NCBI GenBank assembly: GCA_900546005.1
Contig: URBJ01000022.1
Location: forward strand, 1-27,730
DNA length: 27,730 nt
Source: an uncultured Alistipes sp.
GTDB lineage: Bacteria; Bacteroidota; Bacteroidia; Bacteroidales; Rikenellaceae
Direction: 5' to 3'
Shown here: in pieces, positions 8,351-15,751 of the stretch
How positions within the stretch are numbered: the stretch's first letter is position 1
Layout: every line of letters begins with the position of its first letter
Made by a program: the position numbers and the translations under genes
Notes under the pieces: model-generated
The model's database searches: none
Told to the model about the DNA's origin: nothing
What the model saw: the letters and a program-made list of their open reading frames with translations, nothing else

Positions 8351-8852
8351 AGTAACGTTGATTACCGGGGGAGTCCGTTCGGGGAAAAGCTCGTATGCAC
8401 AACGAATGGCATTGGAGCGCGCTTCGAATCCGGTCTATTTGGCTACCTCCCGGGTGTGGGATGAGGAGTATCGGCAGCGCATTGAACGCCATAAGGCCGA
8501 TCGAGGTCCGCAATGGACTACGGTCGAGGAGGAGCGGGCGTTGAGTCGGCATGATTTTACCGGACGGACGGTCGTGGTGGATTGTGTAACGTTGTGGTGT
8601 ACCAATTTCTTTTACGATCTCGATTCGGACGTCAATCTGACACTCGAGGCGGTCTGTTCCGAGTTCGATCGCTTGGTGGAACAGGCGGCCGATCTGATTT
8701 TTGTGACGAATGAGATAGGGTCGGGGGGTATATCTGCCGATGCTTGTCAGCGTCGTTTCTGCGATCTTCAGGGATGGGTCAATCAGCACATTGCCCGTGC
8801 GGCCGATGAAGTTTGGTGGATGGTTTCGGGAATACCAGTAAAAATTAAATAA
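8337..8852 (+). CDS. cobU: Adenosylcobinamide kinase / adenosylcobinamide-phosphate guanylyltransferase
   Basis: Bifunctional cytoplasmic enzyme that phosphorylates adenosylcobinamide and transfers GMP to give adenosylcobinamide-GDP, the activated corrin half for nucleotide-loop assembly. Visible features are the P-loop GGVRSGKSS (11-19), [13 protein letters not shown] (33-45), the RIERHK segment whose His52 is the probable guanylylated residue, [14 protein letters not shown] and [10 protein letters not shown]. Length 171 is normal for the family (about 170-185). The ATG at 8337 lies inside the end of the ATPase gene (14-base overlap), and cobT starts one base after the stop. This supports a role in salvage of imported cobinamide. 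Confidence 0.94.
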   Translation: MKRAKVTLITGGVRSGKSSYAQRMALERASNPVYLATSRVWDEEYRQRIERHKADRGPQWTTVEEERALSRHDFTGRTVVVDCVTLWCTNFFYDLDSDVNLTLEAVCSEFDRLVEQAADLIFVTNEIGSGGISADACQRRFCDLQGWVNQHIARAADEVWWMVSGIPVKIK

Positions 8853-8853
8853 C

Positions 8854-9894
8854 ATGATGAGAAAATTTACAGTACATGAGCCGGATCAGGCGATTCGGCC
8901 TGCACTTCAGAAAAAGATCGACAGCTTGACCAAGCCGCTCGGATCGCTCGGACGGTTGGAAAAACTGGCCGTGCAGGTGGGGCTGATTCAGCAGACACTG
9001 TCTCCAGAGTTGAAGGTGCCCTATAATATTGTCTTTGCGGGTGATCACGGTATTGCAGAAGAGGGGGTAAGCCTCTCGCCGAAGGAGGTTACCGCCCAGA
9101 TGATTTTGAATTTTTTGCGGGGAGGAGCCGGTATCAATTTCCTGTGTCGGCAGCACGGTTTTCGCCTGAAGGTCGTAGATGCGGGAGTGGACGCCGATCT
9201 GCCCGAGGCGGAAGATTTGATCTCGATGAAGATCCGTAAAGGTACGCGCAATTATCTGGACGGTCCGGCCATGACGACTGAAGAGATGGAGAGGGCCATA
9301 GAATGCGGCGCCCAGATTGTAGACAAATGTCGCGAGGAGGGGTGTAATGTGATTTCTTTCGGAGAGATGGGTATAGCGAATACTTCGGCATCGTCGTTGT
9401 GGATGAGCTGTCTGACCGATACCCCGTTGGAGGAGTGCGTCGGAGCCGGATGCGGTTTGGGTTCGGCCGGAGTTCGCCGGAAATGTCATGTGCTCAAGCA
9501 GGCCCTGAAAAACTATTCGGGCGATCGTTCGGTGGAGGACATTATGCGCTATTTCGGCGGCTACGAGATGGTGATGGCTGTCGGGGCGATGTTGCGTGCA
9601 GCAGAGACGGGAATGGTGATTCTGGTCGACGGTTTTATTATGACTAATTGCATGTTGGCCGCATCGAAGATCGCACCCGAGGTACTCCATTATGCGGTCT
9701 TCGGGCATCGGGGCGATGAGGCGGCACACGGACGGCTGTTGCAGATGCTTGGGGCAGAACCGTTGCTCGATCTCGGTCTGCGATTGGGCGAAGGAACCGG
9801 AGCCGTGTGTGCTTATCCGATTCTTGACTCGGCAGTGCGGATGATCAACGAGATGGCTACCTTCGAACAAGCGTCCGTTACGCAGTATTTTTAG
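8854..9894 (+). CDS. cobT: Nicotinate-nucleotide--dimethylbenzimidazole phosphoribosyltransferase
   Basis: Activates the lower-ligand base by transferring phosphoribose from nicotinate mononucleotide to dimethylbenzimidazole (or another base), giving alpha-ribazole phosphate. Conserved segments are [10 protein letters not shown] (27-36), [14 protein letters not shown] (60-73), [11 protein letters not shown] (171-181) and GAGCGLGS (198-205). The catalytic glutamate is Glu313 in RLGEGTGAV. Length 346 matches the family (about 350). The ATG at 8854 is used; a second ATG at 8857 follows at once, and the choice does not matter functionally. Cytoplasmic. It sits between cobU and cobS in the nucleotide-loop block. 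Confidence 0.95.
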   Translation: MMRKFTVHEPDQAIRPALQKKIDSLTKPLGSLGRLEKLAVQVGLIQQTLSPELKVPYNIVFAGDHGIAEEGVSLSPKEVTAQMILNFLRGGAGINFLCRQHGFRLKVVDAGVDADLPEAEDLISMKIRKGTRNYLDGPAMTTEEMERAIECGAQIVDKCREEGCNVISFGEMGIANTSASSLWMSCLTDTPLEECVGAGCGLGSAGVRRKCHVLKQALKNYSGDRSVEDIMRYFGGYEMVMAVGAMLRAAETGMVILVDGFIMTNCMLAASKIAPEVLHYAVFGHRGDEAAHGRLLQMLGAEPLLDLGLRLGEGTGAVCAYPILDSAVRMINEMATFEQASVTQYF

Positions 9895-9907
9895 TGAAAT
9901 ATAGGCC

Positions 9908-9922
9908 CTCGCTGGGGGCGAG
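9908..9922 (+). other. Small hairpin between cobT and cobS
   Basis: A 5-bp stem CTCGC / GCGAG (9908-9912 with 9918-9922) with a 5-base loop lies in the only sizeable gap (63 bases) inside the operon. There is no T-run, so it is not an intrinsic terminator. It could stabilise or process the transcript, or be chance. Confidence 0.3.
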
Positions 9923-9957
9923 AGGATGTAGACAGGGAAATAGATAGAAAAGCGTTC

Positions 9958-10707
9958 ATGAAGCAGATTTTAGCGGCATTTATCTTTTTTACACGACTGC
10001 CTTTTTGGCGTATCGCGACGGTCCCGAACAGGTATTACGCCCGGGTAGTTGCTTATTGGCCCTTGACGGGATGGCTTACGGCTGCAGTAATGGCGGGAAC
10101 CATGTATGGAGCTGCTTTTCTTTGGCCGGTTCAGGTTGCAGTCGCGCTGGCGATGGTGGTTCGGGTGCTGCTGACGGGGGCCCTCCACGAGGATGGGTTG
10201 TCCGACTTCTTGGACGGTTTCGGTGGAGGTGCATCGCCGAAGCAGACGCTCGACATCATGAAGGACTCCCGGACGGGAAGCTATGGAATTATCGGTTTGA
10301 TCCTTTACTTTCTGCTTCAATTTGCCATTCTCTCCTCCTTGCCGATCATGGTGTCCTGTGCGGTCGTCCTTTGTGCCGATCCTTTCTGCAAATTTGCCGC
10401 AGCGACGACGATCAACTTTTTGCCCTACGCCCGTACATCCGAACAGAGTAAATCGGGCGTCGTCTATCAGGCGATGAGACCCTTTGAACTGGTCCTTGCT
10501 GCCGTTACCGGAATTTTACCCATGTTGCTGTTCGCCTCTTCCGAATATTGGATTGCTGCGCTGGCTCCGTTGTTGTGTTCATGGTTGTTGGTTCGGTGGA
10601 TGAAACGCCGTATCGGAGGATACACGGGGGATTGTTGCGGAGCTTCATTTCTGATATGTGAAGGGGTATTTTATCTGGCCTTCGCGGCATTGTATTGGCT
10701 CGGGTGA
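9958..10707 (+). CDS. cobS: Adenosylcobinamide-GDP ribazoletransferase (cobalamin synthase)
   Basis: Polytopic inner-membrane enzyme that joins adenosylcobinamide-GDP to alpha-ribazole (phosphate), completing the nucleotide loop of cobalamin. The family metal-binding signature GALHEDGLSDFLDG is at 74-87 and DSRTGSYG at 103-110. Both are hallmark CobS motifs. The remainder is a series of hydrophobic helices ending near LAFAALYWLG. Length 249 is typical. It starts 63 bases after cobT, and its stop shares one base with the start of the phosphatase gene (TGATG). Confidence 0.95.
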   Translation: MKQILAAFIFFTRLPFWRIATVPNRYYARVVAYWPLTGWLTAAVMAGTMYGAAFLWPVQVAVALAMVVRVLLTGALHEDGLSDFLDGFGGGASPKQTLDIMKDSRTGSYGIIGLILYFLLQFAILSSLPIMVSCAVVLCADPFCKFAAATTINFLPYARTSEQSKSGVVYQAMRPFELVLAAVTGILPMLLFASSEYWIAALAPLLCSWLLVRWMKRRIGGYTGDCCGASFLICEGVFYLAFAALYWLG

Positions 10708-11249
10708 TGCAGTTGATTTGTGTACGACATACGGCGGTTGCGGTGCCGAAGGGGGTCTGTTACGGACGGACCGATGTGCCGTTGGCTGCTGATTTCAAGC
10801 AAGAGGCCGAAGCGATCGCACAGAGGCTTCGAACGTATGCCTTCGGTAGGTCCGATGCCGTATATGCCAGTCCATTGAGCCGATGTACGCGTTTGGCAGA
10901 TTTCTGCGGATTTCCATGGGCCATACGGGATTCCCGACTTCTGGAGATGGACTTCGGAAGCTGGGAGATGCAACCGTGGCAAACGATTGACGATCCGGTA
11001 TTGAAGGCGTGGTTCGAAGATTGGATCCATCGGCCTACTGCGGCAGGAGACTCTTTCGTGGCGATGCTTTCTCGAGTGGGTACCTTTGTCGATGAGTTGC
11101 AAGGCAGAGCGTGTAGCCGGGCTTTGCTCTTTACACACGGTGGTGTGATTGCCTGTTTGAACGTATTGTCCGGAGTGTACGGGCCGCAAGAGGCTTTTCG
11201 GTCTTTGCTACCTTGCGGGAGCGTTGTCGAAATCGAAATGGGCAAGTAG
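10707..11249 (+). CDS. cobC: Alpha-ribazole phosphatase, histidine phosphatase family (CobC-like)
   Basis: Small phosphatase (180 residues) expected to remove the 5' phosphate from alpha-ribazole phosphate or adenosylcobalamin phosphate in the last salvage steps. It shows the histidine-phosphatase pattern: CVRHT with the phosphorylated His8, CYGRTDVPL (18-26), YASPLSRC (53-60), Glu80 in LLEMDFGSWE as probable acid, and FTHGG with His144. An in-frame TTG at 10695 gives a longer form. The ATG at 10707 fits the family N-terminus and overlaps the cobS stop by one base. The RHT triplet replaces the commoner RHG, a variant also tolerated in CobC proteins. The specific substrate is inferred from context. 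Confidence 0.9.
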   Translation: MQLICVRHTAVAVPKGVCYGRTDVPLAADFKQEAEAIAQRLRTYAFGRSDAVYASPLSRCTRLADFCGFPWAIRDSRLLEMDFGSWEMQPWQTIDDPVLKAWFEDWIHRPTAAGDSFVAMLSRVGTFVDELQGRACSRALLFTHGGVIACLNVLSGVYGPQEAFRSLLPCGSVVEIEMGK

Positions 11250-11333
11250 TTCTGGCACGGCGATTGAAAAGAGTAGTGAGAGAACGTTGTTTTTACGGCG
11301 TCCACCGATCGTTTTATTTAATGGTTTACGATT

Positions 11334-11426
11334 ATGGAAAGTAGTGGAAAAAAGGGTTGCGGATGTGGCTCCGACAAGCAAAAGGAGTCAGGTTCTTCTA
11401 AAAAACAAGAGAGTGGGAAGAAGTAG
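11334..11426 (+). CDS. Possible 30-residue Cys/Lys/Ser-rich small protein
   Basis: ATG at 11334 to TAG at 11424-11426 encodes 30 residues: MESSGKKGCGCGSD followed by a Lys/Ser/Gln/Glu-rich tail ending SGKK. It has no hydrophobic segment and no signal peptide. The paired cysteines in GCGCG could bind a metal or form a disulfide, but I recognise no family. It lies 84 bases after cobC and 23 bases before a strong intrinsic terminator, so it would be the last cistron of the cobalamin operon transcript. No clear Shine-Dalgarno sequence or exact promoter precedes it. It may be a non-coding stretch with a chance ORF; the composition (clustered Ser/Lys/Gly codons) is suggestive but not proof. Confidence 0.35.
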   Translation: MESSGKKGCGCGSDKQKESGSSKKQESGKK

Positions 11427-11449
11427 AGTTTCCGCAGCGAGTTAGAGAG

Positions 11450-11494
11450 AAAGAGGTCGGTATGTATTTCAATACATTGTCGGCCTCTTTTTTT
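11450..11494 (+). terminator. Intrinsic terminator of the cobalamin operon
   Basis: A long hairpin has outer arms AAAGAGGTCG (11450-11459) and CGGCCTCTTT (11481-11490, one wobble), inner arms ATGTAT / ATACAT, and a run of T to 11494. It faces the minus-strand terminator of tRNA-Arg about 80 bases away. Confidence 0.92.
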
Positions 11495-11569
11495 GTGAAG
11501 GAGGAAGGTTCGTGTCTGTGTAAGGTCGGGCCCAATTTTTCGCGTCGTACAACACACCAATTGTGTCTA

Positions 11570-11614
11570 CAAAAAAACAGCAGGTCGGTAACCGTGATTA
11601 TCCGACCTGCTGTT
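11570..11614 (-). terminator. Intrinsic terminator of the fabH-tRNA-Arg transcript
   Basis: A perfect 13-bp stem (11576-11588 with 11602-11614; arms AACAGCAGGTCGG and CCGACCTGCTGTT) is followed on the minus strand by a run of T (A-run at 11571-11577 on the plus strand). It begins 2 bases after the 3' end of tRNA-Arg. Confidence 0.92.
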
Positions 11615-11615
11615 G

Positions 11616-11687
11616 TGGTTCTACCAGGACTCGAACCTGGATTTAAAGTTTAGGAAACTTCCGTTCTATCCCTTGAACTATAGAACC
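11616..11687 (-). tRNA. tRNA-Arg (anticodon CCT)
   Basis: A complete cloverleaf reads on the minus strand. The acceptor stem is GGTTCTA / TAGAACC with discriminator A, the D stem is GTTC/GAAC, and the T arm is CCAGG-TTCGAGT-CCTGG. The anticodon stem GAAGT/ACTTT carries the loop TTCCTAA, giving anticodon CCT (reads AGG, arginine). The 3' CCA is not encoded. It lies 66 bases downstream of fabH on the same strand with no obvious promoter of its own, so it may be processed from the fabH operon transcript. Confidence 0.95.
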
Positions 11688-11753
11688 AGAGCGGTTCATT
11701 TCCTTATCCTGTACGATAGCGGAACGGCGCTACTGTAACGAGAGAGGCTATCT

Positions 11754-12767
11754 TTATTTCGAGAAATCGCCTCCGTCGTAGGCCCATTTCACGTAGATGG
11801 CGCCCCACGTATAACCACCGCCGAATGCTGCGAGAATCAGGTTGTCGTGCTTTTTCAGACGGGATTCGTAGTCCCACAGGCAGAGCGGAATCGTTGCAGC
11901 CGTAGTATTTCCGAACTTGTTGATGTTGATCATGCACTTCTCACGAGGCAAACCCATCCGGTGAGCCGTTGCTTCGATAATCCGCAAATTGGCTTGATGA
12001 GGAACCAAGTAGGTGATATCATCTGCCGTCAGTTTGTTGCGTTCCATGATCTCGATAGCCGTATCGGCCATATTCGATACCGCAGCCTTGAACACGGGCT
12101 GTCCCTCTTGGTAGACGTAGTGCCAATTGTTGTCGACGGTTTCGTGGGTAGCGGGGTAGGCCGACCCACCGGCTTTCATGTAGAGGTGCTGCCCGCCGCT
12201 GCCGTCCGAGTGCAGAATAGCATCCTGTACACCCAATCCTTCGTCCGAGGGTTCGAGCAGTACGGCAGCCGCACCGTCTCCGAAGATCGGGCAGGTATTC
12301 CGGTCTTTGTAGTTGATGATCGATGACATTTTGTCGCCCCCGACCACGATGATTTTCTTCATGGTTCCGGCTTCAATATATTTCGAAGCCGTTGTCAGCG
12401 CAAACAAGAAACCGCTGCACGCGGCTGACAGGTCGAATCCGAAGGCTTTTTTGAGCCCTGTCTTGTAGCAGATCAGGTTGGCCGTCGAGGGGAAGAACAT
12501 ATCGGGCGTTACGGTTGCACAGATGAGCATTTCGACATCCAAAGGATCCGTATTTGTTTTTTCTAGCAGATCCCTGACGGCTCTTTCCCCCATGTATGAG
12601 GTACCGAGACCTTCGCCTTTTAAAATGTGTCGTGTTTTGATACCGATGCGCGACATGATCCATTCGTCGGACGTGTCGACCATCTTGCTTAATTCGATGT
12701 TATCCAGAATGTAATCGGGCAGATATGCACCGACACCTGTTATTGCTGCGGTTTTCTTTGTTGCCAT
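11754..12767 (-). CDS. fabH: Beta-ketoacyl-ACP synthase III
   Basis: Cytoplasmic condensing enzyme that starts fatty-acid synthesis by joining an acyl-CoA primer to malonyl-ACP. The thiolase-fold catalytic triad is visible: Cys117 in DLSAACSGF, His257 in VPHQANLRI and Asn287 in [26 protein letters not shown] near the N-terminus and [11 protein letters not shown] are further family marks. At 337 residues it has the family's usual length. The ATG overlaps the plsX stop by one base (TAATG), so the two are translationally coupled. It is the last protein gene of the DUF177-rpmF-plsX-fabH operon, an arrangement widely conserved in bacteria. Confidence 0.96.
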   Translation of the reverse strand: MATKKTAAITGVGAYLPDYILDNIELSKMVDTSDEWIMSRIGIKTRHILKGEGLGTSYMGERAVRDLLEKTNTDPLDVEMLICATVTPDMFFPSTANLICYKTGLKKAFGFDLSAACSGFLFALTTASKYIEAGTMKKIIVVGGDKMSSIINYKDRNTCPIFGDGAAAVLLEPSDEGLGVQDAILHSDGSGGQHLYMKAGGSAYPATHETVDNNWHYVYQEGQPVFKAAVSNMADTAIEIMERNKLTADDITYLVPHQANLRIIEATAHRMGLPREKCMININKFGNTTAATIPLCLWDYESRLKKHDNLILAAFGGGYTWGAIYVKWAYDGGDFSK

Positions 12768-13711
12768 TAACTAAATCTTTCTCGTAGTTTGGAATCCAAA
12801 TGTGCTTTAATCGTTTTTTCGGTTTGCAGCACCATGTTCTTGATGGCTTCGGCACTCGAACATCCGTGTCCGATAATGACAGGGGCGTTGATTCCCAGAA
12901 CGGGCGTACCTCCGACCGTTTCGTAGTTGAGCTTGTTGAAATAGCTGTTTTTGAGACCGTCTTTGAGGGCGACGATATAGACTCCTTCTACCTGTTTGAT
13001 AATCGTATTTCCGACGAAACCGTCACAAACCACAACGTCGGCGACATCTCCGGTAAACAGATGTTTTGCTTCGATGTTTCCGACGAAGTTGAAATCGTTG
13101 CAGGCCGCCATCATTTCGTAGGCTGCTTTGGTCTGTTGGTTTCCTTTCTCTTTCTCTTCACCGATGTTGAGCAGGGCGACGCGTGGATTTTTCTTGTGCA
13201 TCACCCCTTGTGCATAGAAGTTTCCGATGATGCCGTACTGGCAGAGAACTTCGGGTTTGCAGTCGACGTTCAGACCGACGTCCAGCAGCATGACTTCGCC
13301 TCCATCGATTGTTGGGATGACCGACGAGATGGCCGGACGGATGATCCCTTCGATCTGTTTGACGGTGCACATACAGCCCACCATCATGGCGCCGGTACTT
13401 CCTGCACTGGCGAATCCGTCGATTTTTTTCTCCATCAGGTACCGGAAGCCGAGTGCGATACTCGAGTTCGGTTTTTGACGGAAGGCTTGAGAAGGGTTGT
13501 CGCCCATCTCGATTACTTCGGTCGTGTGCACGATTTCGAACGTATCGGCCGGACATTTTTCCTGAGCGAGAATCTCTTCTATGCGCTGTTTGTCACCGAA
13601 CAGAACGATTTTGCTCTCCTTGTCGATCAGTTGGGATGCTTTTACGGCTCCCGATACTACGGCTTGTGGAGCATAATCACCACCCATTGCGTCAATTCCT
13701 ATTTTCGTCAT
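12767..13711 (-). CDS. plsX: Phosphate acyltransferase (acyl-ACP:phosphate)
   Basis: Makes acyl-phosphate from acyl-ACP and inorganic phosphate, the acyl donor for PlsY in phospholipid synthesis; a peripheral membrane enzyme. The N-terminus [16 protein letters not shown] is diagnostic. [29 protein letters not shown] and [17 protein letters not shown] are further family segments. The 314-residue length is typical (about 315-340). It begins 24 bases after rpmF and overlaps fabH by one base. Confidence 0.96.
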   Translation of the reverse strand: MTKIGIDAMGGDYAPQAVVSGAVKASQLIDKESKIVLFGDKQRIEEILAQEKCPADTFEIVHTTEVIEMGDNPSQAFRQKPNSSIALGFRYLMEKKIDGFASAGSTGAMMVGCMCTVKQIEGIIRPAISSVIPTIDGGEVMLLDVGLNVDCKPEVLCQYGIIGNFYAQGVMHKKNPRVALLNIGEEKEKGNQQTKAAYEMMAACNDFNFVGNIEAKHLFTGDVADVVVCDGFVGNTIIKQVEGVYIVALKDGLKNSYFNKLNYETVGGTPVLGINAPVIIGHGCSSAEAIKNMVLQTEKTIKAHLDSKLRERFS

Positions 13712-13735
13712 AGCCGTATGACTTTTAGGAGTGAG

Positions 13736-13918
13736 CTATTCGGCTTTTTTTTCGATGGCTACACGGCCTCTGTAATAACCGCATTCGGGGCAAACCCGGT
13801 GGTAGAGCACAGGGGCACCGCAGTTCGAACAGGTAGCTACGGTAGGTGCTTCGGCTTTGTAATGCGTTCTTCTCTTGTCGCGTCTCGTGCTGGAGACTTT
13901 ATGTTTAGGATGTGCCAT
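13736..13918 (-). CDS. rpmF: 50S ribosomal protein bL32
   Basis: Small zinc-ribbon protein of the large ribosomal subunit (60 residues). The N-terminus [20 protein letters not shown] is the usual bL32 sequence. Two CxxC pairs (Cys30/Cys33 and Cys43/Cys46) form the zinc site, so this is the zinc-binding C+ form. Its position between the DUF177 gene and plsX is the conserved bacterial arrangement that ties ribosome production to lipid synthesis. Confidence 0.97.
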   Translation of the reverse strand: MAHPKHKVSSTRRDKRRTHYKAEAPTVATCSNCGAPVLYHRVCPECGYYRGRVAIEKKAE

Positions 13919-13997
13919 TTTTGAAAAATGTTTATTACTGTTAGTATTTCTATCTTTTTTGTGGCGGACAATGTTTTCGAAAAACCGAGTCCGACGT

Positions 13998-14549
13998 TTA
14001 TTCTTCCATTTTTTGTTTTAGTGCTTCGAGCTCTTCTTGGAAGGAGTTGGTTTCTTCGTCGTGGACGATTTTTTCGAACTCCTCTTCGGTCACGATCTTG
14101 AAGCGAGCCAGCATATCGGGATCGCATCCGCTTTTGCCGTTTTCGTCTGTCGGGTGGACTCGCTGATAGGGCAAGCTCAGGCAGATGCTTTCATAGATAT
14201 ACTGAGCCAAATTTATCTCCGTTTCGGCCGGACTGACCCACATCACTTCGCCGTCACATTCGTCGCGTGTTTCGGAGAAACGGACGACGAGCCGGCCGGA
14301 GTAGTCGATTGGCATCATGAACTCTTCGAGGCAACGGTCACAGGTTACGGCCACTTCGCCGTCGATCTTGAAGTCGAGGGTCAACAGATGGCTCTGTTTG
14401 TCGAGATCGACCGAGATGTCGGCATGACCTTTCTTGATTTCCGAATCTTCGAATGCGTCGAAAAAACAGTCGTCCACTGAAAAGTCGAAGTGGTGTTTTC
14501 CGGTACTCAAGCCTTTATAGGCGATCGAATATTTTGCCAGCATGTTCAT
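13998..14549 (-). CDS. DUF177 (YceD-like) protein
   Basis: Member of the DUF177/YceD family (183 residues), almost always encoded just before rpmF; in other bacteria and plastids it is linked to 23S rRNA accumulation. The family core [10 protein letters not shown] with the two-cysteine CxxC is visible at about residues 69-78, followed by an acidic region and a Glu-rich C-terminus ([17 protein letters not shown] end). Two starts are possible: ATG at 14549 (MNMLAKYS) and ATG at 14543 (MLAKYS). The promoter predicts a start of transcription near 14562, which leaves only 13-19 leader bases, so the second may be preferred. The biochemical function is unknown. Confidence 0.88.
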   Translation of the reverse strand: MNMLAKYSIAYKGLSTGKHHFDFSVDDCFFDAFEDSEIKKGHADISVDLDKQSHLLTLDFKIDGEVAVTCDRCLEEFMMPIDYSGRLVVRFSETRDECDGEVMWVSPAETEINLAQYIYESICLSLPYQRVHPTDENGKSGCDPDMLARFKIVTEEEFEKIVHDEETNSFQEELEALKQKMEE

Positions 14550-14568
14550 ATTGAGCCGAAACAGTGTG

Positions 14569-14600
14569 CAAAGGTATATAATATTAACGGAATTGCCAAA
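14569..14600 (-). promoter_or_regulatory. Bacteroidetes-type promoter of the DUF177-rpmF-plsX-fabH operon
   Basis: On the minus strand, TTTG (14597-14600) is followed by a 20-base spacer and TACCTTTG (14569-14576), an exact match to the Bacteroidetes TTTG-N19-21-TAnnTTTG consensus. It gives a very short leader before the DUF177 gene. Confidence 0.83.
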
Positions 14601-14664
14601 CCTAAATTATATTAATAGATCAGAACCCGTTGTCCGAGAAGTCGGATATTTTGCAAAACTGAAT

Positions 14665-15687
14665 CTAATTGGAGCTTTTTTTCTTTGAACTTTTCGGTTT
14701 TAGGGTTTGTGCGATCAGCGACAGATCGCACAAGGCGATTGCCATGGCCGCTTCGACGACGACCGGGGCCCGCAGTGCGATGCAGGCGTCGTGACGGCCT
14801 TTGATAATCAGCGGTTCGGGCTTTCCGGTTTCGAGGTTGAGCGTAACCTGCTGCGAGGAGATGCTGGCCGTTGGCTTGATGGCGACACGGGCAATGATCG
14901 GATTGCCGTTGGTGATGCCGCCGACAATACCTCCGGCATTGTTGGTTGCAGTGGTTCCGTCGGGCGAAAGGATTGCATCGTTGTGTTCACTACCTCTCAT
15001 GCGGGCGGCTTCGAAGCCCGTACCGAACTCCACTCCGCGCACGGCCGGAATCGAAAAGAACAGGTGGCTCATGATGCTTTCGGCCGAGTCGAAAAAGGGT
15101 TCACCCCATGTGGGGGGAACGCCGGTTGCCGTACATTCGATGATGCCGCCCACGGAGTCTTGTGAGCGGAGGGCATCTTCGACGATTTTGGGAAAATCGT
15201 CCGGATTGTTGCAGGCATCGATTTCGACGAGGCGGCTCTCGATTTTGATCTTTTTATCCAATATTTTTTTAGCGACTACGCCGGCGGCTACAAGGGCGAG
15301 GGTCAGACGTCCCGAAAAGTGTCCGCCGCCCCGGTAATCGGCAAAACCGCCGAACTTTTGCAGTGCAACCCAGTCGGAGTGTGAGGGACGGGGCTGTACG
15401 ATCAGGTTGCGGTAGTCTTGTGAACGCGTGTTTTCGTTGTGAAACAGTATGGTCAGAGGAGCTCCGGTGGTGTATCCATCGAAAACTCCGCTAATCAGTT
15501 GCGGTGTGTCGCTCTCTTTGCGGGGGGTAGTGCCGCGTTTCCCGCTTTTGCGGCGGGCAAGATCGTGTGTAAACGAATCTTCGTCGAGCTCGATACCGGC
15601 AGGGACTCCGTCGAGGACCACTCCGACGGCCTCGCCGTGTGACTCTCCGAATATGGAAACTCTGAATAATCTTCCGAAACTGTTCAT
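14665..15687 (-). CDS. aroC: Chorismate synthase
   Basis: Last enzyme of the shikimate pathway: converts 5-enolpyruvylshikimate-3-phosphate to chorismate using reduced FMN. Family motifs are FGESHGEAVG at the N-terminus, RPSHSDW (a variant of the usual RPGHAD), DYRGGGHFSGRLT, RGVEFGTGFEAA, TNNAGGIVGGITNG and the C-terminal GRHDACIALRAPVVVEAAMA. At 340 residues it is slightly shorter than the commonest 350-360. The C-terminus is a Lys/Ser-rich tail. It lies 64 bases downstream of aroA on the same strand, so the last two steps of chorismate synthesis are probably co-expressed. No clear terminator follows; the next operon's promoter lies in the 115-base gap. Confidence 0.96.
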   Translation of the reverse strand: MNSFGRLFRVSIFGESHGEAVGVVLDGVPAGIELDEDSFTHDLARRKSGKRGTTPRKESDTPQLISGVFDGYTTGAPLTILFHNENTRSQDYRNLIVQPRPSHSDWVALQKFGGFADYRGGGHFSGRLTLALVAAGVVAKKILDKKIKIESRLVEIDACNNPDDFPKIVEDALRSQDSVGGIIECTATGVPPTWGEPFFDSAESIMSHLFFSIPAVRGVEFGTGFEAARMRGSEHNDAILSPDGTTATNNAGGIVGGITNGNPIIARVAIKPTASISSQQVTLNLETGKPEPLIIKGRHDACIALRAPVVVEAAMAIALCDLSLIAQTLKPKSSKKKSSN

Positions 15688-15707
15688 AATGGTATATTTT
15701 ATGTGAA

Positions 15708-15735
15708 GGGCCGATGCTCGGAGTGGGCATAGCCC
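15708..15735 (-). other. Hairpin between aroA and aroC
   Basis: An inverted repeat GGGC-cg-ATGC (15708-15717) with GCAT-a-GCCC (15727-15735) lies in the 64-base gap between aroA and aroC. There is no T-run on either side, so it is not an intrinsic terminator. It could be an mRNA processing or stability element. Confidence 0.35.
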
Positions 15736-15751
15736 CTCGGTCGATAAACGT

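Noticed and set aside
11318..11560. 80-codon minus-strand frame between cobC and tRNA-Arg
   Set aside because: It crosses the cob terminator hairpin and matches no family.
14635..14656. Hairpin TCCGA-gaag-TCGGA as terminator of aroC
   Set aside because: The stem is only 5 bp, and no T-run follows it in the direction of aroC transcription.
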